Part shown: one piece after another, positions 49,100 to 61,159 of the stretch
Numbering within the stretch: position 1 is the stretch's first letter
Layout of the letters: every line of letters starts with the position of its first letter
From: Magicicada septendecula
Taxonomy: Eukaryota > Arthropoda > Insecta > Hemiptera > Cicadidae
DNA: 64,000 nucleotides
Direction: 5' to 3'
Assembly (NCBI GenBank): GCA_034769895.1
Contig: CM068367.1
Span: forward strand, 114,126,654 to 114,190,653
Notes under the pieces: model-generated
Told to the model about the DNA's origin: nothing
Databases searched by the model: none
What the model saw: the letters and a program-made list of their open reading frames with translations, nothing else
Program-made: the position numbers and the translations under genes

Positions 49100-52000
49100 G
49101 AGGAGAAGCCAAGGAGAACGCGATTATGGGAAGAAGAAGCAAGAGCAAGCCAGAGAATTAAGGAACACAGTCGTAGGAGAAAATAACTCCAGAATAAGAA
49201 GAGAGTTGTGTAACTGCAACCAATTAGAGGCTGAATCGAAAAAAGGAAGGAAGAAATAATAAATATAACCACACTGACAACGAAGTCAACAATAATGACG
49301 AGAGTATAGTAATATATAATATGCTCCTGTAATGTACTCCACGTTGAGATGGTGTACATGACAGGCCTTTATAAAAAAAGCATGATGAAAGCAATCTTTT
49401 TTTTTCAAACTCTTTTCGCTGTCGATGCAGAAAAGTTTATAATGAATCACCACCTCACCTCCCTCTAGCAGTGCACACAAGAATGATAAGAGACGCAGAC
49501 GCATGGCGCAGGACGGGTGGGAGTCGGTTGAAGAGATTTACCTGGCATTATGTATTAATTAGGTTGCGAATCTCACCCTCTCGCTCACCACCGTGCGAAT
49601 TAACAGGTGTACATCAGACATGATATCTGTGTCAGACGGCATCCGTTTCCATTCTGTATGACAAAACCTGTTTGTTCTAATTATAAATCTTTACACTGTA
49701 TTGCAGAGGCAAACCCATCGCGGTCTGTTTAACTATCATTACGTTTTCAGGATGAGAATGTGACGATTTAATAGGGTTAAATAGCACAAAATAAAAAAAA
49801 GAGGTAAAAATAATATAATCCTAAATTAAACTACATAATTTCCTTCCCTATGATATAAATATGAAATAAATAGAAAACTAAATAATGTTAAACAAATAAA
49901 TATGTAAACCACCTCCTACGTTTCATCAGCGAGTAATAAATTATAGAGAGACGTAATAAACCAGCAATTTAAAATAAGTAAAAATAATAATTAATAAATT
50001 CAGAACTATTTACCGCGCCGGTAAATAAGAACACGGGCGGACACGCACTTCGCTAAGCCAGCGGCGCGCCCCCAAAATTAGTTGTAAATCAGACTCCCCA
50101 GTGAGAACAACACAGTTGAAAATGTAGTCAGTAACTACAAAATTATAGAGAATGAAAGAATATGTCATTCACTCTCTTAGTTTCTTTAAGCTAATGCTTA
50201 GTAAAGCTGATAGCAAATATTATCACTAATTTCAATATGTTTAACATCTTTGTTACGTTTTAAGTGTGTGTTTATGACATCTCTGCAGTTGATTTAATAT
50301 CACGTCAACGTGATAGAGATCACAGTATATGTAACAGCTTAACTATAAGTAAAAAGTGCGGTAAACCGAAGTAAGTGAGTTCAAGTGAAAGTTTCCCACC
50401 ACCGCCAGCACCAGAATCTCATAAACCTTGGAAAAAGAGAAAACCACACCTTCCATTATTACACCTTCTTCAGTCTCCAGGATAGACCAGAAGCCGCTGA
50501 GCCACCGTTTACTACAGACAACCCCGATTCGCCGAGGATGCTACATACAGGTGATACAGAAGTCAAACTTCTGTAGTTCAGAAATTACTTAATAAAAATA
50601 TGAAAGACAATTAACACCAAAATAAAATTAATATAATTATACAAAAGACTGGCCGAATTAAATTACCATTGTAACTTTGTAATAAACAATATGATGTATT
50701 TAGCTTTAATGACTTTAACATGCTAATATTAATAAGTCCATTCTTCAAATGGCAGCAAAAGTAAACTCTTTAACTTTAATATAAAGAAAGGATATATCTC
50801 GGATCCGAGGGTATGAATTACCAAAGTTTTATAAATAATTAACCAAGTTGATTAATGAATACATTATGCAGTTATTATTTTTTTAATATAGTTAACTAAT
50901 CAGTTGAACGAAATAGAGTAAACGAAAAGTAGGTTAAGTATATATATGTATGTTTCAACAATACAAATCACAAGCCTAATTAATTTTTAATAACAAGACA
51001 GTAACTCATTTTCTTTTATGCTAATTACCAGGTATGTAAATAAAGAGATGTCATGGACGTAAACATGCGTGAATTAATTTGGCAACACGAATCTAATATT
51101 CCTTAATTCACAGGTTCCAGTTAAGTGTTTTGTTACGTTGTATTTTAATTAAATATATATATTTTGTGAATATTATGGCAGCCTGTTTAATTGACCAACG
51201 TCAATTAACCGGGCTCCCGAGGTTATAATGGCGATAGTATACAGAAGTTATAAAAGATAGTGTACAGCCGTTATAAGAAGACGTCGAGTCGGTCAATAAA
51301 TGTCTGTTTGTTACTAGATATTTAAATATGGAAAACGGATGTTTATCGACGTCGATTTAAATTCTTTTAATTGGTAGAGCTTTCTCCAGGCTCAAAATAC
51401 TAAAATGTAAATAATAAAAACAACGTAAACACTAATTTATCTCTACAGTGACGGTAATTCTCCTGTGTACATCAGCTGCTAAACTTAATAAATAAATAAC
51501 TAGTAAGCTCCCCGAGCTGCAAACCTCGCTAACTATTTTGAACGAAATACATTATTATTAGATGCATTTTAATATTAGACACATTTTTCATTTAACAGAA
51601 AATTACGAAAACATCGACTACTAATGCTTTAGAAAAGTAAAAATTGTAAAGCAGACACTTATACAATAAACACTAACATTCCAAATTATTGCATTTGTTC
51701 TATAGACAAGTTTATAATCATAATGACCAAATAACAGACAATTTACCCCTACCTTCCAAGTGTATGTACGTGGTTTGATCAGAATGTGGTGTGGACGCGC
51801 ATAACAACACGAACTTTATGAAACAATCGCTAACGTTTTAATTACACAAGAATTACCGGTCTGAATGTACTAAAAAAAAAAGTTACACAGCATTCCTAAT
51901 TAACATTAATACCTCATTTGAAATGGGTTGAAATAAACGATAGACAATCTTCTGTGTGCGTTTTCCTGCGGCTTTACGCGCCAAATGTCTCCTCTAGTAA

Positions 52001-52490
52001 GTTTTCCCAGACCGTCCGGCCACCAGCTGTTCGAACACTGCGTAGCGCTTTTGCGTCCTAATCAACGTAATTCCTCTCTCAGCGTTTTGGTCTTTCCTTA
52101 GGTCTTTACACTCTGGCATAAAGAAGGTTCTTTAAAATTTATTCTTCTTTCATCAATTTCACTGTCCGTGGATTACGAGGTTTGACCAGGAATTTCGTGC
52201 AGTTTTGCAGTTTCCATCGCTACAAGTGTCCGATTAAAACACTGTTTTTACGTGATGCTGGTACTCATGTTAGTGACAATCGTCTAAAGTTTTAGCCCTA
52301 TTTGATGCATAAGTAAGGCATACGTATTTGATGCTATTTGATGAATAAGTCGTCATTAGGTGTATTAGGCGATTTTTTGTCATTACACAATGCACGATTG
52401 AAGAACATGGATTACATTTTGTGTAAACTGTGAGATAAACGGCTCTGTCCTGGCAAACGTGTCAAGAAGGCTTCTAGCAAGACTGCTGTG
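49100..52490. other. AT-rich DNA, nothing recognised
   Basis: A 63-codon frame (50385-50576, +) ends in a GC-richer block followed by aataaaaat, a possible polyadenylation signal, but has no recognisable domain. No tRNA or other RNA gene was found. Confidence 0.35.
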
Positions 52491-52509
52491 CGTGAACAAG
52501 CGGTTTACA

Positions 52510-52995
52510 AGCTTAAAAGCTGCTGTAAATGAGTTGAAGATTATGTTTTTGTGTTCCACGAAATTTCATCGCAAGGCGCAGTGGTGAATAAAGAGTACTA
52601 TTCCGACATTTTATGGCTATTTGTATGAATCTATTCTTTCGATTTACGGAAGAATAATTTATGAAAATTGCAGCCCGATAATGCGCTTGGACGCACGACA
52701 TTTTGAGAATTTTGCCAGGCTAGGCAAATGAAAACGTCATAATGATGACACAGCAACTGCCGTATTCATCAGATGTGTCCCAATACGATCTTTCCTCCTC
52801 AAAATAGTGACAATTTCCACAAAAAGACAACGTTTCGCGACCGTTGAAGACGTAAAACTAAAATCGCTAAGCGAGCTCAAGCCTGTACAAAAACGTGCAT
52901 GCTTGAAATATTTTGAAGACTACAAAACGGCTGGCTTAATCGTGTTACATCTGACTGAGGCTACTTTGAAGGGGGCAGTATAAGTGTCGATGAAT
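52510..52995 (+). pseudogene. mariner transposase relic
   Basis: Reading across stops and frameshifts on the + strand gives VFHEISSQGAVVNKEYYSDI, then RKNNL, LQPDNAP, then RFATVEDVKLKSLSELKP and KRACLKYFEDY. These follow the order of a mariner-type cut-and-paste transposase: the HHEF..G.TVN.EYY block, the HDNAP block holding the second catalytic aspartate, the RF.TIEEIK block and the FEDW block. The PYSPDLAP region is scrambled. At least five disruptions make it non-functional. Terminal inverted repeats were not identified. Confidence 0.8.
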
Positions 52996-53049
52996 GAAGG
53001 CACACTTTTTAAAATAAACAAGAACTGCATGTACTCAGCATAGATTTTT

Positions 53050-53480
53050 ACAATTTTTTCACATTTTCAATCACTTTTCGGGAAATTTTCAAAACTAAAT
53101 ACGTGTAATATATTCAGATTTTAAAAGACGAAGAGTTTTGGGCCTTTTTCGAAATTTTGATACTTTTTTGGGTGCCAATACTTTAATAACACAATCAGAC
53201 TTGCTTAAAACACTCTTTAATTTGACACCATACATAAATGTTTGCAGTTTTTTCAAAATTTTGGTCCCTCGCGTTTTTAGCTCCCTGCCCACCTGTTTTC
53301 GGGAAGACCAGTCTAAAAAATATTAGTGGTATGTATAGTAAAATCACTGACACGAGCATCAAAAATCGGTTGATGCGTTCAAAAGTTATCGTGATGTAAA
53401 CTCCAAACAGATAGACAGACAGACAAATACCAAACGGCAGGGTTAAAACTAATAATTCGCTTCGCTCGTTCAATAAATGA
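53050..53480 (+). repeat. dispersed repeat family D, copy 3
   Basis: It contains tgatgcgttcaaaagttatc, actccaaacagatagacaga and ttcgcttcgctcg blocks shared with 46316-46560 (inverted) and 48480-48682. It starts right after the mariner relic. Confidence 0.6.
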
Positions 53481-53489
53481 TTAGATTAT

Positions 53490-54920
53490 ATCAGAAATAT
53501 AACAACGGCAATAATAATATTAACTGCAATTAACTGAAATAAAAATGTAATATAATAAGTAAGCGAATTGACTTATCTCGCAGAATTGTGTTTCCTAAAG
53601 AATAAACGGAGTGCGCTCATCTAAAGGCAGAAACACTCAAGACGCCCACACACAACGCACAGCACGCAGAAACAGCCTGAACAGTATAATCTGTGCATAA
53701 ACTTCCTTTTGTGTGTGTGTGTGTTTTGTGCACTGTGTCGGCTCCAATAGACCACTAGACCGTATGACCTTAAAATATTTTCAAACATTTCGCGTCTTGT
53801 ATTGGTTGTAGTGGAAGCCGAACAGACGGAAACGATGCGACGTTCAAGTGTGTTGAACGAGAAATATAAAAAATGTGGGAAAGGATGAGTCACAAGAGTA
53901 ATACGTGAAATAGATGAGAAAAGAAAAGAACAGAAGAAGACGACTGAGAAGAAGAAATATATCGTTAAACAGCTTTTGTTAAAAAAATACAAATATTTTA
54001 TAGCGTAGATGAGACTAGGCGTGAGATATTACTTAATTATGGAGCATCTAGTTGATGACAGTCGGCGACGAAAGCAATCCGGGGTTTGACTTATATTCAA
54101 AGTTCTAACAGATTTGTGTGTGGGGTGAGTTTAAAAAAATGTTTTGCGCGAATCGATAAAACCAAAAGCTTTTCCGCCTTTACGGGGGGGGGGGGGCAAC
54201 CGCCGGCCCCTGTGGGGAAGGTGGCGCGCGGAACGTCGCCCTCCTCTGCCACTTACAATCCATATTTCATCCGGATTTCGTTCTTCTGTCACTTCCAGTC
54301 TCTCGTGTTTATGTGTACTGTGTGCAGAAGCCAGTGTTCTCCTTGGGGTAAATGACACCGCAGTCCTCTTGAAATGTTAAGTATCAAAAAACAGGTATTA
54401 CTTTTACTTTAATAAAATTTTTGCTGAATAAAACATTATTTCACTATTCACGGTGAAGCATCTGAATTACTTGCGTTTAGAATAAATAATATAAAAGTGT
54501 TCACCTCTTTTAAAATCCACCCTCACATTTTCTGAATAGCAGAAATGAATCTAATTGTGATAAACTTACCGATTCAGAATTCATATTGAAATTGCGATTT
54601 TTTATCATAATTGTGGAGCGCCTGAGGGCGTCACTTAGCTGCTTGTTGGTGGATAACGGAAGTTGCATTAGATATGTTGGACACTTGCGAATAGGGTTAC
54701 GCCAAATAAGTGGTACCGAACGGACGTGACAGCGTTACCAGGGTGTGGAGGGGTGGTCGGTAGTACAATCACATCTAATTAAAATCTATAATTACCCAAT
54801 GACCGTGCTGTGACATGTCGAGTAAGTGCATTAAATGTAGAGGAAAGGGGATTGGTTTCTCAAAGGCTTTGACTTAGCTTGACTTTGCTGACCAGAACAC
54901 ATGATATCACGTATCCCTCG
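53490..54920. other. unassigned DNA
   Basis: A G-run and a GC-rich block lie at 54185-54240. Overlapping frames through it on both strands have no recognisable domain. Confidence 0.4.
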
Positions 54921-54922
54921 TA

Positions 54923-55932
54923 TGGAGGAGGAGGAGGAGGAGGAGGCGGAGGAGGAGGAGGAGGAGGAGGAGGAGGAGGAGGAGGAGGAGGAGTGAGGAG
55001 GAGGAGGAGGAGGAGGAGGAGGAGGAGGAGGAGGAGGAGGAGGAGGAGGAGGAGGAGGAGGAGGAGGAGGAGGAGGAGGAGGAGGAGGAGGAGGAGGAGG
55101 AGGAGGAGGAGGAGGAGGAGGAGGAGGAGGAGGAGGAGGAGGAGGAGGAGGAGGAGGAGGAGGAGGAGGAGGAGGAGGAGGAGGAGGAGGAGGAGGAGGA
55201 GGAGGAGGAGGAGGAGGAGGAGGAGGAGGAGGAGGAGGAGGAGGAGGAGGAGGAGGAGGAGGAGGAGGAGGAGGAGGAGGAGGAGGAGGAGGAGGAGGAG
55301 GAGGAGGAGGAGGAGGAGGAGGAGGAGGAGGAGGAGGAGGAGGAGGAGGAGGAGGAGGAGGAGGAGGAGGAGGAGGAGGAGGAGGAGGAGGAGGAGGAGG
55401 AGGAGGAGGAGGAGGAGGAGGAGGGAGGAGGAGGAGGAGGGAGGAGGAGGAGGGGAGGAGGAGAGGAGGAGGAGGAGGAGGAGGAGGAGGAGGAGGAGGA
55501 GGAGGAGGAGGAGGAGGAGGAGGAGGCAGGAGGAGGAGGAGGAGGAGGAGGAGGAAGGAGAGAGGAGGAGGAGGAGGAGGAGGAGGAGGAAGGAGGAGGA
55601 GGAGGAGGAGGAGGAGGAGGAGGAGGAGGAGGAGGAGGAGGAGGAGGAGGAGGAGGAGGAGGAGGAGGAAGGAGTGAGGAGGAGGAGGAGGAGGAGGAGG
55701 AGGAGGAGGAGGAGGAGGAGGAGGAGGAGGAGGAGGAGGAGGAGGAGGAGGAGGAGGAGGAGGAGGAGGAGGAGGAGGAGGAGGAGGAGGAGGAGGAGGA
55801 GGAGGAGGAGGAGGAGGAGGAGGAGGAGGAGGAGGAGGAGGAGGAGGAGAAGAAGAAGAAGAAAAATAACAACAACAACAAGAAAACGAACAAGAAGAAG
55901 AACAAGAAAAAAGAAGAAGGAGAAGAAAAACT
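54923..55932. repeat. giant (GGA)n tract grading into GAA/CAA
   Basis: About 0.9 kb of GGA triplets. About 425 bp (54996-55420) and about 170 bp (55678-55848) are uninterrupted, separated by an imperfect middle. It then passes into GAA and CAA triplets. The + strand is almost pure purine. The two 350-codon frames through it are artefacts. Confidence 0.97.
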
Positions 55933-55934
55933 AA

Positions 55935-57330
55935 GGAGCGGGAATTGTGTACTTATCAATTTAGTTTTCTACTTGTTGACAAAACTATCTGGCTAGCAAG
56001 TCGTGATCATTCCTTCGATTCAAGTGCTTCAGCATTATTACATTTTCAACTCCTTAACTTACAGTAGGGGTAAAATGACTCATCACCACCACTAACGTTT
56101 TAAAGTCAGAATAACTCAAGTGGGCGGCTATAATACAAATCTGATGAATTATTCTGTTTTGTTATCTATTTCCTTATTATTTTTCTGTTGTTATTGATTG
56201 TGTTTTCGGCTTCTTCACTATTGGATTATTTGGTTTCTTCTGATTGTTACATTCTTTAAAGAGGAAACATTATTCAAACACTAAAGTATTTCTGGGTTCG
56301 TTCGTGCGTATAGGAATTCAAAGAGTCTAACAAAATATTTTTCTCTACTTACAGTGTTAAGATATTTTTACCAATGACGAACTTGTTTGTTATACTACCA
56401 AGCACAGTATTCACCAATGGAGATCGCCTTACCTGAAAACAAACAAAAATACACGTGTATTAGTTAAATAAAATTGAACACGTTAATATGTACATGCATA
56501 CGAACATTCGCCCCAACATGATTTCAGCGACTGTAATTACATATAATCATCATTAATGGCAATTACCACAGTGGCTTGGCTCGATTTTCATAACAAACTA
56601 TCAGTCAGTGTTTAGGGTCGCCCTTCACAGTAGCAGTACAGAGAAGAAAGAGATACTAGGAGATTTTTGAAAGACACCGGTAGTTGAAAAAGAGATAATT
56701 GAGGTGTTACCTGAATAACAGGTAATCTTGATTATAATCTGTCTTAAATATCCGGTTCAAGTAGACATTAAACGATACTCCCATTCAACTTTCATCCGGC
56801 ATTTCATATCTTCAGGAAAGTACGTGTAGGAGATTGCGACTGACAAAGCATCCTAGCAGATAAGAACAGATACAACAGGGAAGGACGTTTGTCTCTTGTT
56901 TCCCGTAAGGGAGTGTCTGACAATATAAGGCAGCTCAAATAACGTCGTTGCTTTTTAATATAGAAAATTACATGGGCGCGATATTAATTAATATTTGTTA
57001 ATTATAATTTTACGCAATATAATTAACAAATGAAAGAGTTAATTAATTTAATTGAATAACTCCTGTAAAAATAGAGTTACATTAATGAGATTTTAGTATG
57101 TTATAAAGATAATAATTTCTGACAGATTGTATATTTTAGATTTCACACAACTTGGTTTGCAACCAAGTTATTGCAAAATTAAGAAAGCACAGGAAATCCG
57201 GACCGACAATTTGGTTCCGCCGGATAATAATAATAATAATTCTCCGTCTGTGGGAATCTAACTTCATTCTCACGGACCAAGGGAATTCAAATTTTATGTA
57301 GTAGGGAGAGTGTGTCAGCCAATCAAATCA
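55935..57330. other. AT-rich DNA, nothing recognised
   Basis: No supported gene or repeat beyond a short AAT run near 57225. Confidence 0.4.
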
Positions 57331-57334
57331 TTTG

Positions 57335-58740
57335 ACGCAAACCCCGACCAGCGCGGTGTTTTCGGGCTGAAACATCACTCTTCTGCCAGTACTCACGAAG
57401 TAAAGACGTAGTTCTTCGATCCTCTCGTAACCATAGTGGTGAAGATCAATCAGAAGACTCTACGTGGTCAACACACACGCAATTACGAACACACTAAATA
57501 CAGATCAACTGTATAGCTCGTAATTGTTGCGTAAAGGCGAGATACTCTTCAGTACATCAACCAAGCTTATTGTGTACTACCAGCTAGTCATAAGCACGCA
57601 AGAGATCCACCAGACTTCAAGACCAGACTTCAAGAATACAGCAGAGAGGCCGTCTAAATCATTGGTGAACAGCTGACGAGCAGAGCTACCACTCGAACGA
57701 AACACACACACACACGCTGACGTGCGACGTGCGAATCGACGAGGGACAGGAACCAGTTCCAGCAGAGAGCCGCAGACGTTAAAATATTCACGAACAGCAA
57801 GGAAGCAGAGTGTTGCCGAAATTTGAACTCAACGACCGAATCCAGCAGCTCTAAGCAGATTACTTTCTCTAGCGAACGGATTGGAATCGACGAGGGACAA
57901 TCGGAACAACATCCTCTTCAATAACAGGAAAGCAAAATCCACTTATTTATTTTTCAACATCAAATTTTCTATCTTTTCATTTAAAAACATTGTAATTCAA
58001 ATAATTCAGGTGCCATACAAAAATCAAAGACTCTAGTAATTAAGAATAAATTCATTGTGATAATCTGTGTAGCAGTCTAAGTCATTAGTAAGCTATAGTT
58101 AAGAAATAGAAGTAGTATAAAAGCGCTATCCAAACCTTAACTAACAATCTAATTATTAGTTCATACTGCAGTATAACAAAAGTCAAATCACTAGAAATTA
58201 AATAACGTGAACTAGACTGTCACGTCTAATTTATTTTTGAAAATTATTCTAATTAACTTCAGAGTTTTATATTTTGTTTTATTAACGTTAAATTCAATTT
58301 AGTTAAAGCCATTTAATTAAATTAAATCAATCAATTAATTAAATTTTCAATTGCAATTAACTCGCCAAATAACGAATTTAGTTTCTTTTCAATTATTAAC
58401 CAATCGAAAAACATTGGTCAACATAGATTCATTGTTTAGACTGTAAAATAATTGATAATATAATAACCATTTTATTCTTGTGTGTTGTTGGAGTAATAAA
58501 CAACGTTTTATTACCCCATACTACAGTGTTTTATTGTTGTACGATAAAGCCTACCAGTCTCACAAAACTCACCCCCTTTAAAGTAACCTATTTTATGTGT
58601 TGTTGCAATAAATTTGAGATTACTAGCTTGCGAACTTCAAATCCAAAATCCACACGCCCTAGTCGGAAGAATCCGCAAGATCGGACAGCAGGTAGGTACT
58701 CATACATAACACGACACAACAATAACGCATATAAGTAGAG
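57335..58740 (+). other. GC-richer unassigned block, possibly transcribed
   Basis: gccaatcaaatc (CCAAT-like) near 57318 precedes about 550 bp of stop-rich, GC-richer DNA with a repeated aatcgacgagggaca (near 57733 and 57886). AT-rich DNA follows, then aataaacaac near 58495. A frame of 86 codons (58478-58738) is not recognisable. An LTR or 5' leader of an element is possible but not shown. Confidence 0.2.
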
Positions 58741-58968
58741 TTGCAGTATATAATTATTATATTAGTTGAAAAATTGTAAGATAACTGCTATACTATACCA
58801 GTTACATTAATTGACAAATTGCCTAGAATTCTTGATTCCTACTTTGGTTTTTTTAATTACTGTAAGCAGCTGTTTAGTTTCATAAAATTTATATCGAAAC
58901 TTCAAGATATGTATTCTTCATGAAGTGGGCCGTATAACTGGAGGTTCGTTCGTAACTAAAATGAAATT

Positions 58969-58979
58969 TGATAAACGGA
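58969..58979. repeat. 11-bp target-site duplication, 5' copy
   Basis: tgataaacgga, identical to 59800-59810. Confidence 0.75.
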
Positions 58980-59708
58980 AACTGGGAGACGTGTCTTCCG
59001 GAACATTTTATGATTGGCCACTCTGCAATTGACACTTGGTTGTTTGCGGACGATCAGGCTATTCTGTCGGACTCGGAAAACAGGTTGCAGATGGGTATAC
59101 ATTTGTTAAATCGAATCTGCAAAGACTCTGGATTACAAATATCCACACTTAAGACCAAGGAAATGGCTTTTCGTGGGACTGATCCTGTACGGACAAAAAT
59201 TGTTATAGATGGTACTGTCCTGGAACAAGCCAGAAATTTTGAATACCTGGGCTACAGTGTGTCTTATAATACTAGCAACGACGTTGTGAATAAGTTGCAT
59301 AAGTTCAACCTTATATGCGGGACCATCAGGCGAAGTCTTAAGTCAGCAAGTAAAGAAACACGCCTAAAATTCTACAAGGTGATGTCCCTTCCCACATTTC
59401 TTTATGGGTCTGAGAATTGGACTTTAACGAAAGCCCAGGCCAGTCATATCCAAGCGGCTGTAATGAGATTTATCAGGCACGTGGCAGGGTATAGGCCTAC
59501 TCTCTATGATCACAGAAGAAACACAGATATACGGCAGGAATTGAATATTATGAGTATACTCGAAGGAATTGCCCAGTATCGGCTGAATTGGTGGGGACAT
59601 CTTTGCCGAATGGATGATTGCCGCATCCACATACAACTATGGAACTATAAGACGAAGGGACGGGGACGTGTGGGACGTCTGAGGAAGCGCTGGAGTGACC
59701 AGCTCTAG
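58980..59708 (+). pseudogene. LINE reverse transcriptase, C-terminal 240 codons
   Basis: The frame is open from the insertion point to the stop. It starts just before the palm motif: IDTWLFADDQAIL contains the FADD form of the catalytic aspartate pair. Then come SGLQISTLKTKEMAF, FEYLGYSV, LHKFNLICGTIRRSLK, RLKFYKVMSLPTFLYGSENW, MRFIRHVAGYRP, RQELNIMSILEGIAQYRLNW, HLCRMDDCRI and RKRWSDQL. The fingers and most of the palm are missing, so the copy cannot work, although the remaining frame has no stop. The apparent ATG at 58968 lies in the flanking duplication and is not the element's own start. Confidence 0.9.
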
Positions 59709-59799
59709 ACTTTGCCTGTTTGAGACCGGAACAAATCATCCTTGGTTTAATCCTTGCAGATGATGATGGCGATGATGACGATGATGACGATGATGATGA
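58980..59799 (+). mobile_element. 5'-truncated LINE with GAT tail
   Basis: The 820-bp insertion carries only the 3' part of a non-LTR retrotransposon, a 3' UTR of about 50 bp and a short GAT/GAC/GGC triplet tail (about 59757-59799). It is flanked by 11-bp direct duplications. It is closely related to the minus-strand fragment at 23704-24316. The first bases of the duplication could overlap the tail, so the exact boundary is uncertain by a few bp. Confidence 0.85.
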
Positions 59800-59810
59800 T
59801 GATAAACGGA

Positions 59811-60685
59811 TACTACAATTCCCACCACTCTAAAGTACACTTTTGTCAACTATAAGTTTAAATTTAAAATAATGCCTTTTATTTAAAATATACTGTTTTA
59901 TCGTTACTTTCATCGTGTATGAGCGTCGGTGTATTTGTATACAATTAACAGTCAATTGCACGTTCAAAGCGATGCCACATCTACGCTCACACACACAGCG
60001 GCACGATAACTTCGTAAATTATTAATGTTGCACAACCGGCGGTGATTCGTGTGTGAATTAGTTCATGATTAATTCACGTGGTTCGCCTGAATAATTTATA
60101 ATCAATTTCGACTGGCTGTTGTTCTCAAACGAGCGCGTAATATATTTACAGTCGGCGGCGCCATTTAGTATTAATAATATTATAATAACGTAGTTAAACA
60201 ATACAGCGTGAACTGATTTCCCATTTGCCTTTATACACATGTTGCCTTGTTTACAGTCATTAGGGAGGAGTCGGTGCGATATATCGGATTGTGAAAACGA
60301 AATTTAACCTTTGCTTCTGTGATCGTTTGATTCGACAGAGATTTGCAGCATGTGTGACATATTTTGTGATTAGAAACGTTTTCATAATTGTGCCTGCGTA
60401 AGGTTTGCAGCGCTGAGTTGAAACCTATATAACACTCCATAGCCTACATACACATGAATCTGTACAGTTATAGGTGTCTTCCTCTTAACCGATGTTTTCG
60501 TCTACTTTTGTCGTATCTATCCTGAAGGTTCCATTTTAAATTAGTTTCACGTACTTAATTCATCCAAAATCTGCAGATTCTACCGTTTATTCTTCTATAA
60601 TAATATAACAATTGCAAATAATTGTTGCAAGGTTTATACAGTATCTTGGAAGGTTCATGAGCCCTATTAAAACAAAAAAATTTGT
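59811..60685. other. AT-rich DNA, nothing recognised
   Basis: No supported feature. Confidence 0.4.
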
Positions 60686-60689
60686 ATAT

Positions 60690-60748
60690 ACCACACACAC
60701 GCGCACGCGCGCGCGTATGTATGTGCATGTATATATATATATATATAG
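60690..60748. repeat. alternating purine-pyrimidine microsatellite
   Basis: A CACACG, CGCG, TATG and TATA run of about 58 bp. Such alternation can adopt Z-DNA. Confidence 0.9.
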
Positions 60749-60782
60749 CTAAAACATCACACGCTAACAATTGCATACTCAT

Positions 60783-60845
60783 TGAGTCAAATCTGCAAGA
60801 CTAAGGTGATGGCTTTTCATGGAACTGACCACATATGTTTAAAAT
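60783..60845 (+). pseudogene. short LINE scrap
   Basis: About 16 codons read KTKVMAFHGTDHI, followed by LKIV after a shift. This matches KTKEMAFRGTDPV of the 58980 LINE and KTKVMAFHVTDII of the 23.7-kb fragment. Both sides are unassigned. Confidence 0.65.
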
Positions 60846-60940
60846 TGTTAAACATAATTAATGCGGTCCAAGTCATTGTATGATAATGATATAATTTACC
60901 TTATAATTTCCGTCAAGTGACTTGTAGCGTAATTTGAGCT

Positions 60941-60976
60941 GGGTTACGCGTTTCAGGCCATATGACCCATCTTCAG
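60941..60976 (-). ncRNA. hammerhead-like core in the piece A tail
   Basis: The minus strand reads CTGAAGA (fits CUGANGA), one unpaired T, GGGTC, loop ATAT, GGCCT, GAAA, C, GC, G, TA. Stem II pairs at five positions, two of them G-U. The C-NN-GUA after GAAA is the same layout as at 62780-62789. Stem I is poor: only about two of the first four positions pair. It is probably a decayed ribozyme. Confidence 0.45.
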
Positions 60977-61159
60977 ATCTTCACTCCAAAGGAGCTCGTT
61001 ATAAATTAAAATCCATATTAAAACAAACACACAATAAATAAATACGTAAAATACAATGAATGAACATATTATAAGCGTACTAGCAACCGACACGGTGCAC
61101 CGCGTGTAGCATGTCAAGACTGTGTCGATGGGCACTATTATTTAGTTTTATCTTTAAGC

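Noticed and set aside
54879-55959. 350-codon Arg-rich and Ser-rich frames
   Set aside because: They are translations of a GGA triplet tract and lack any normal protein sequence.
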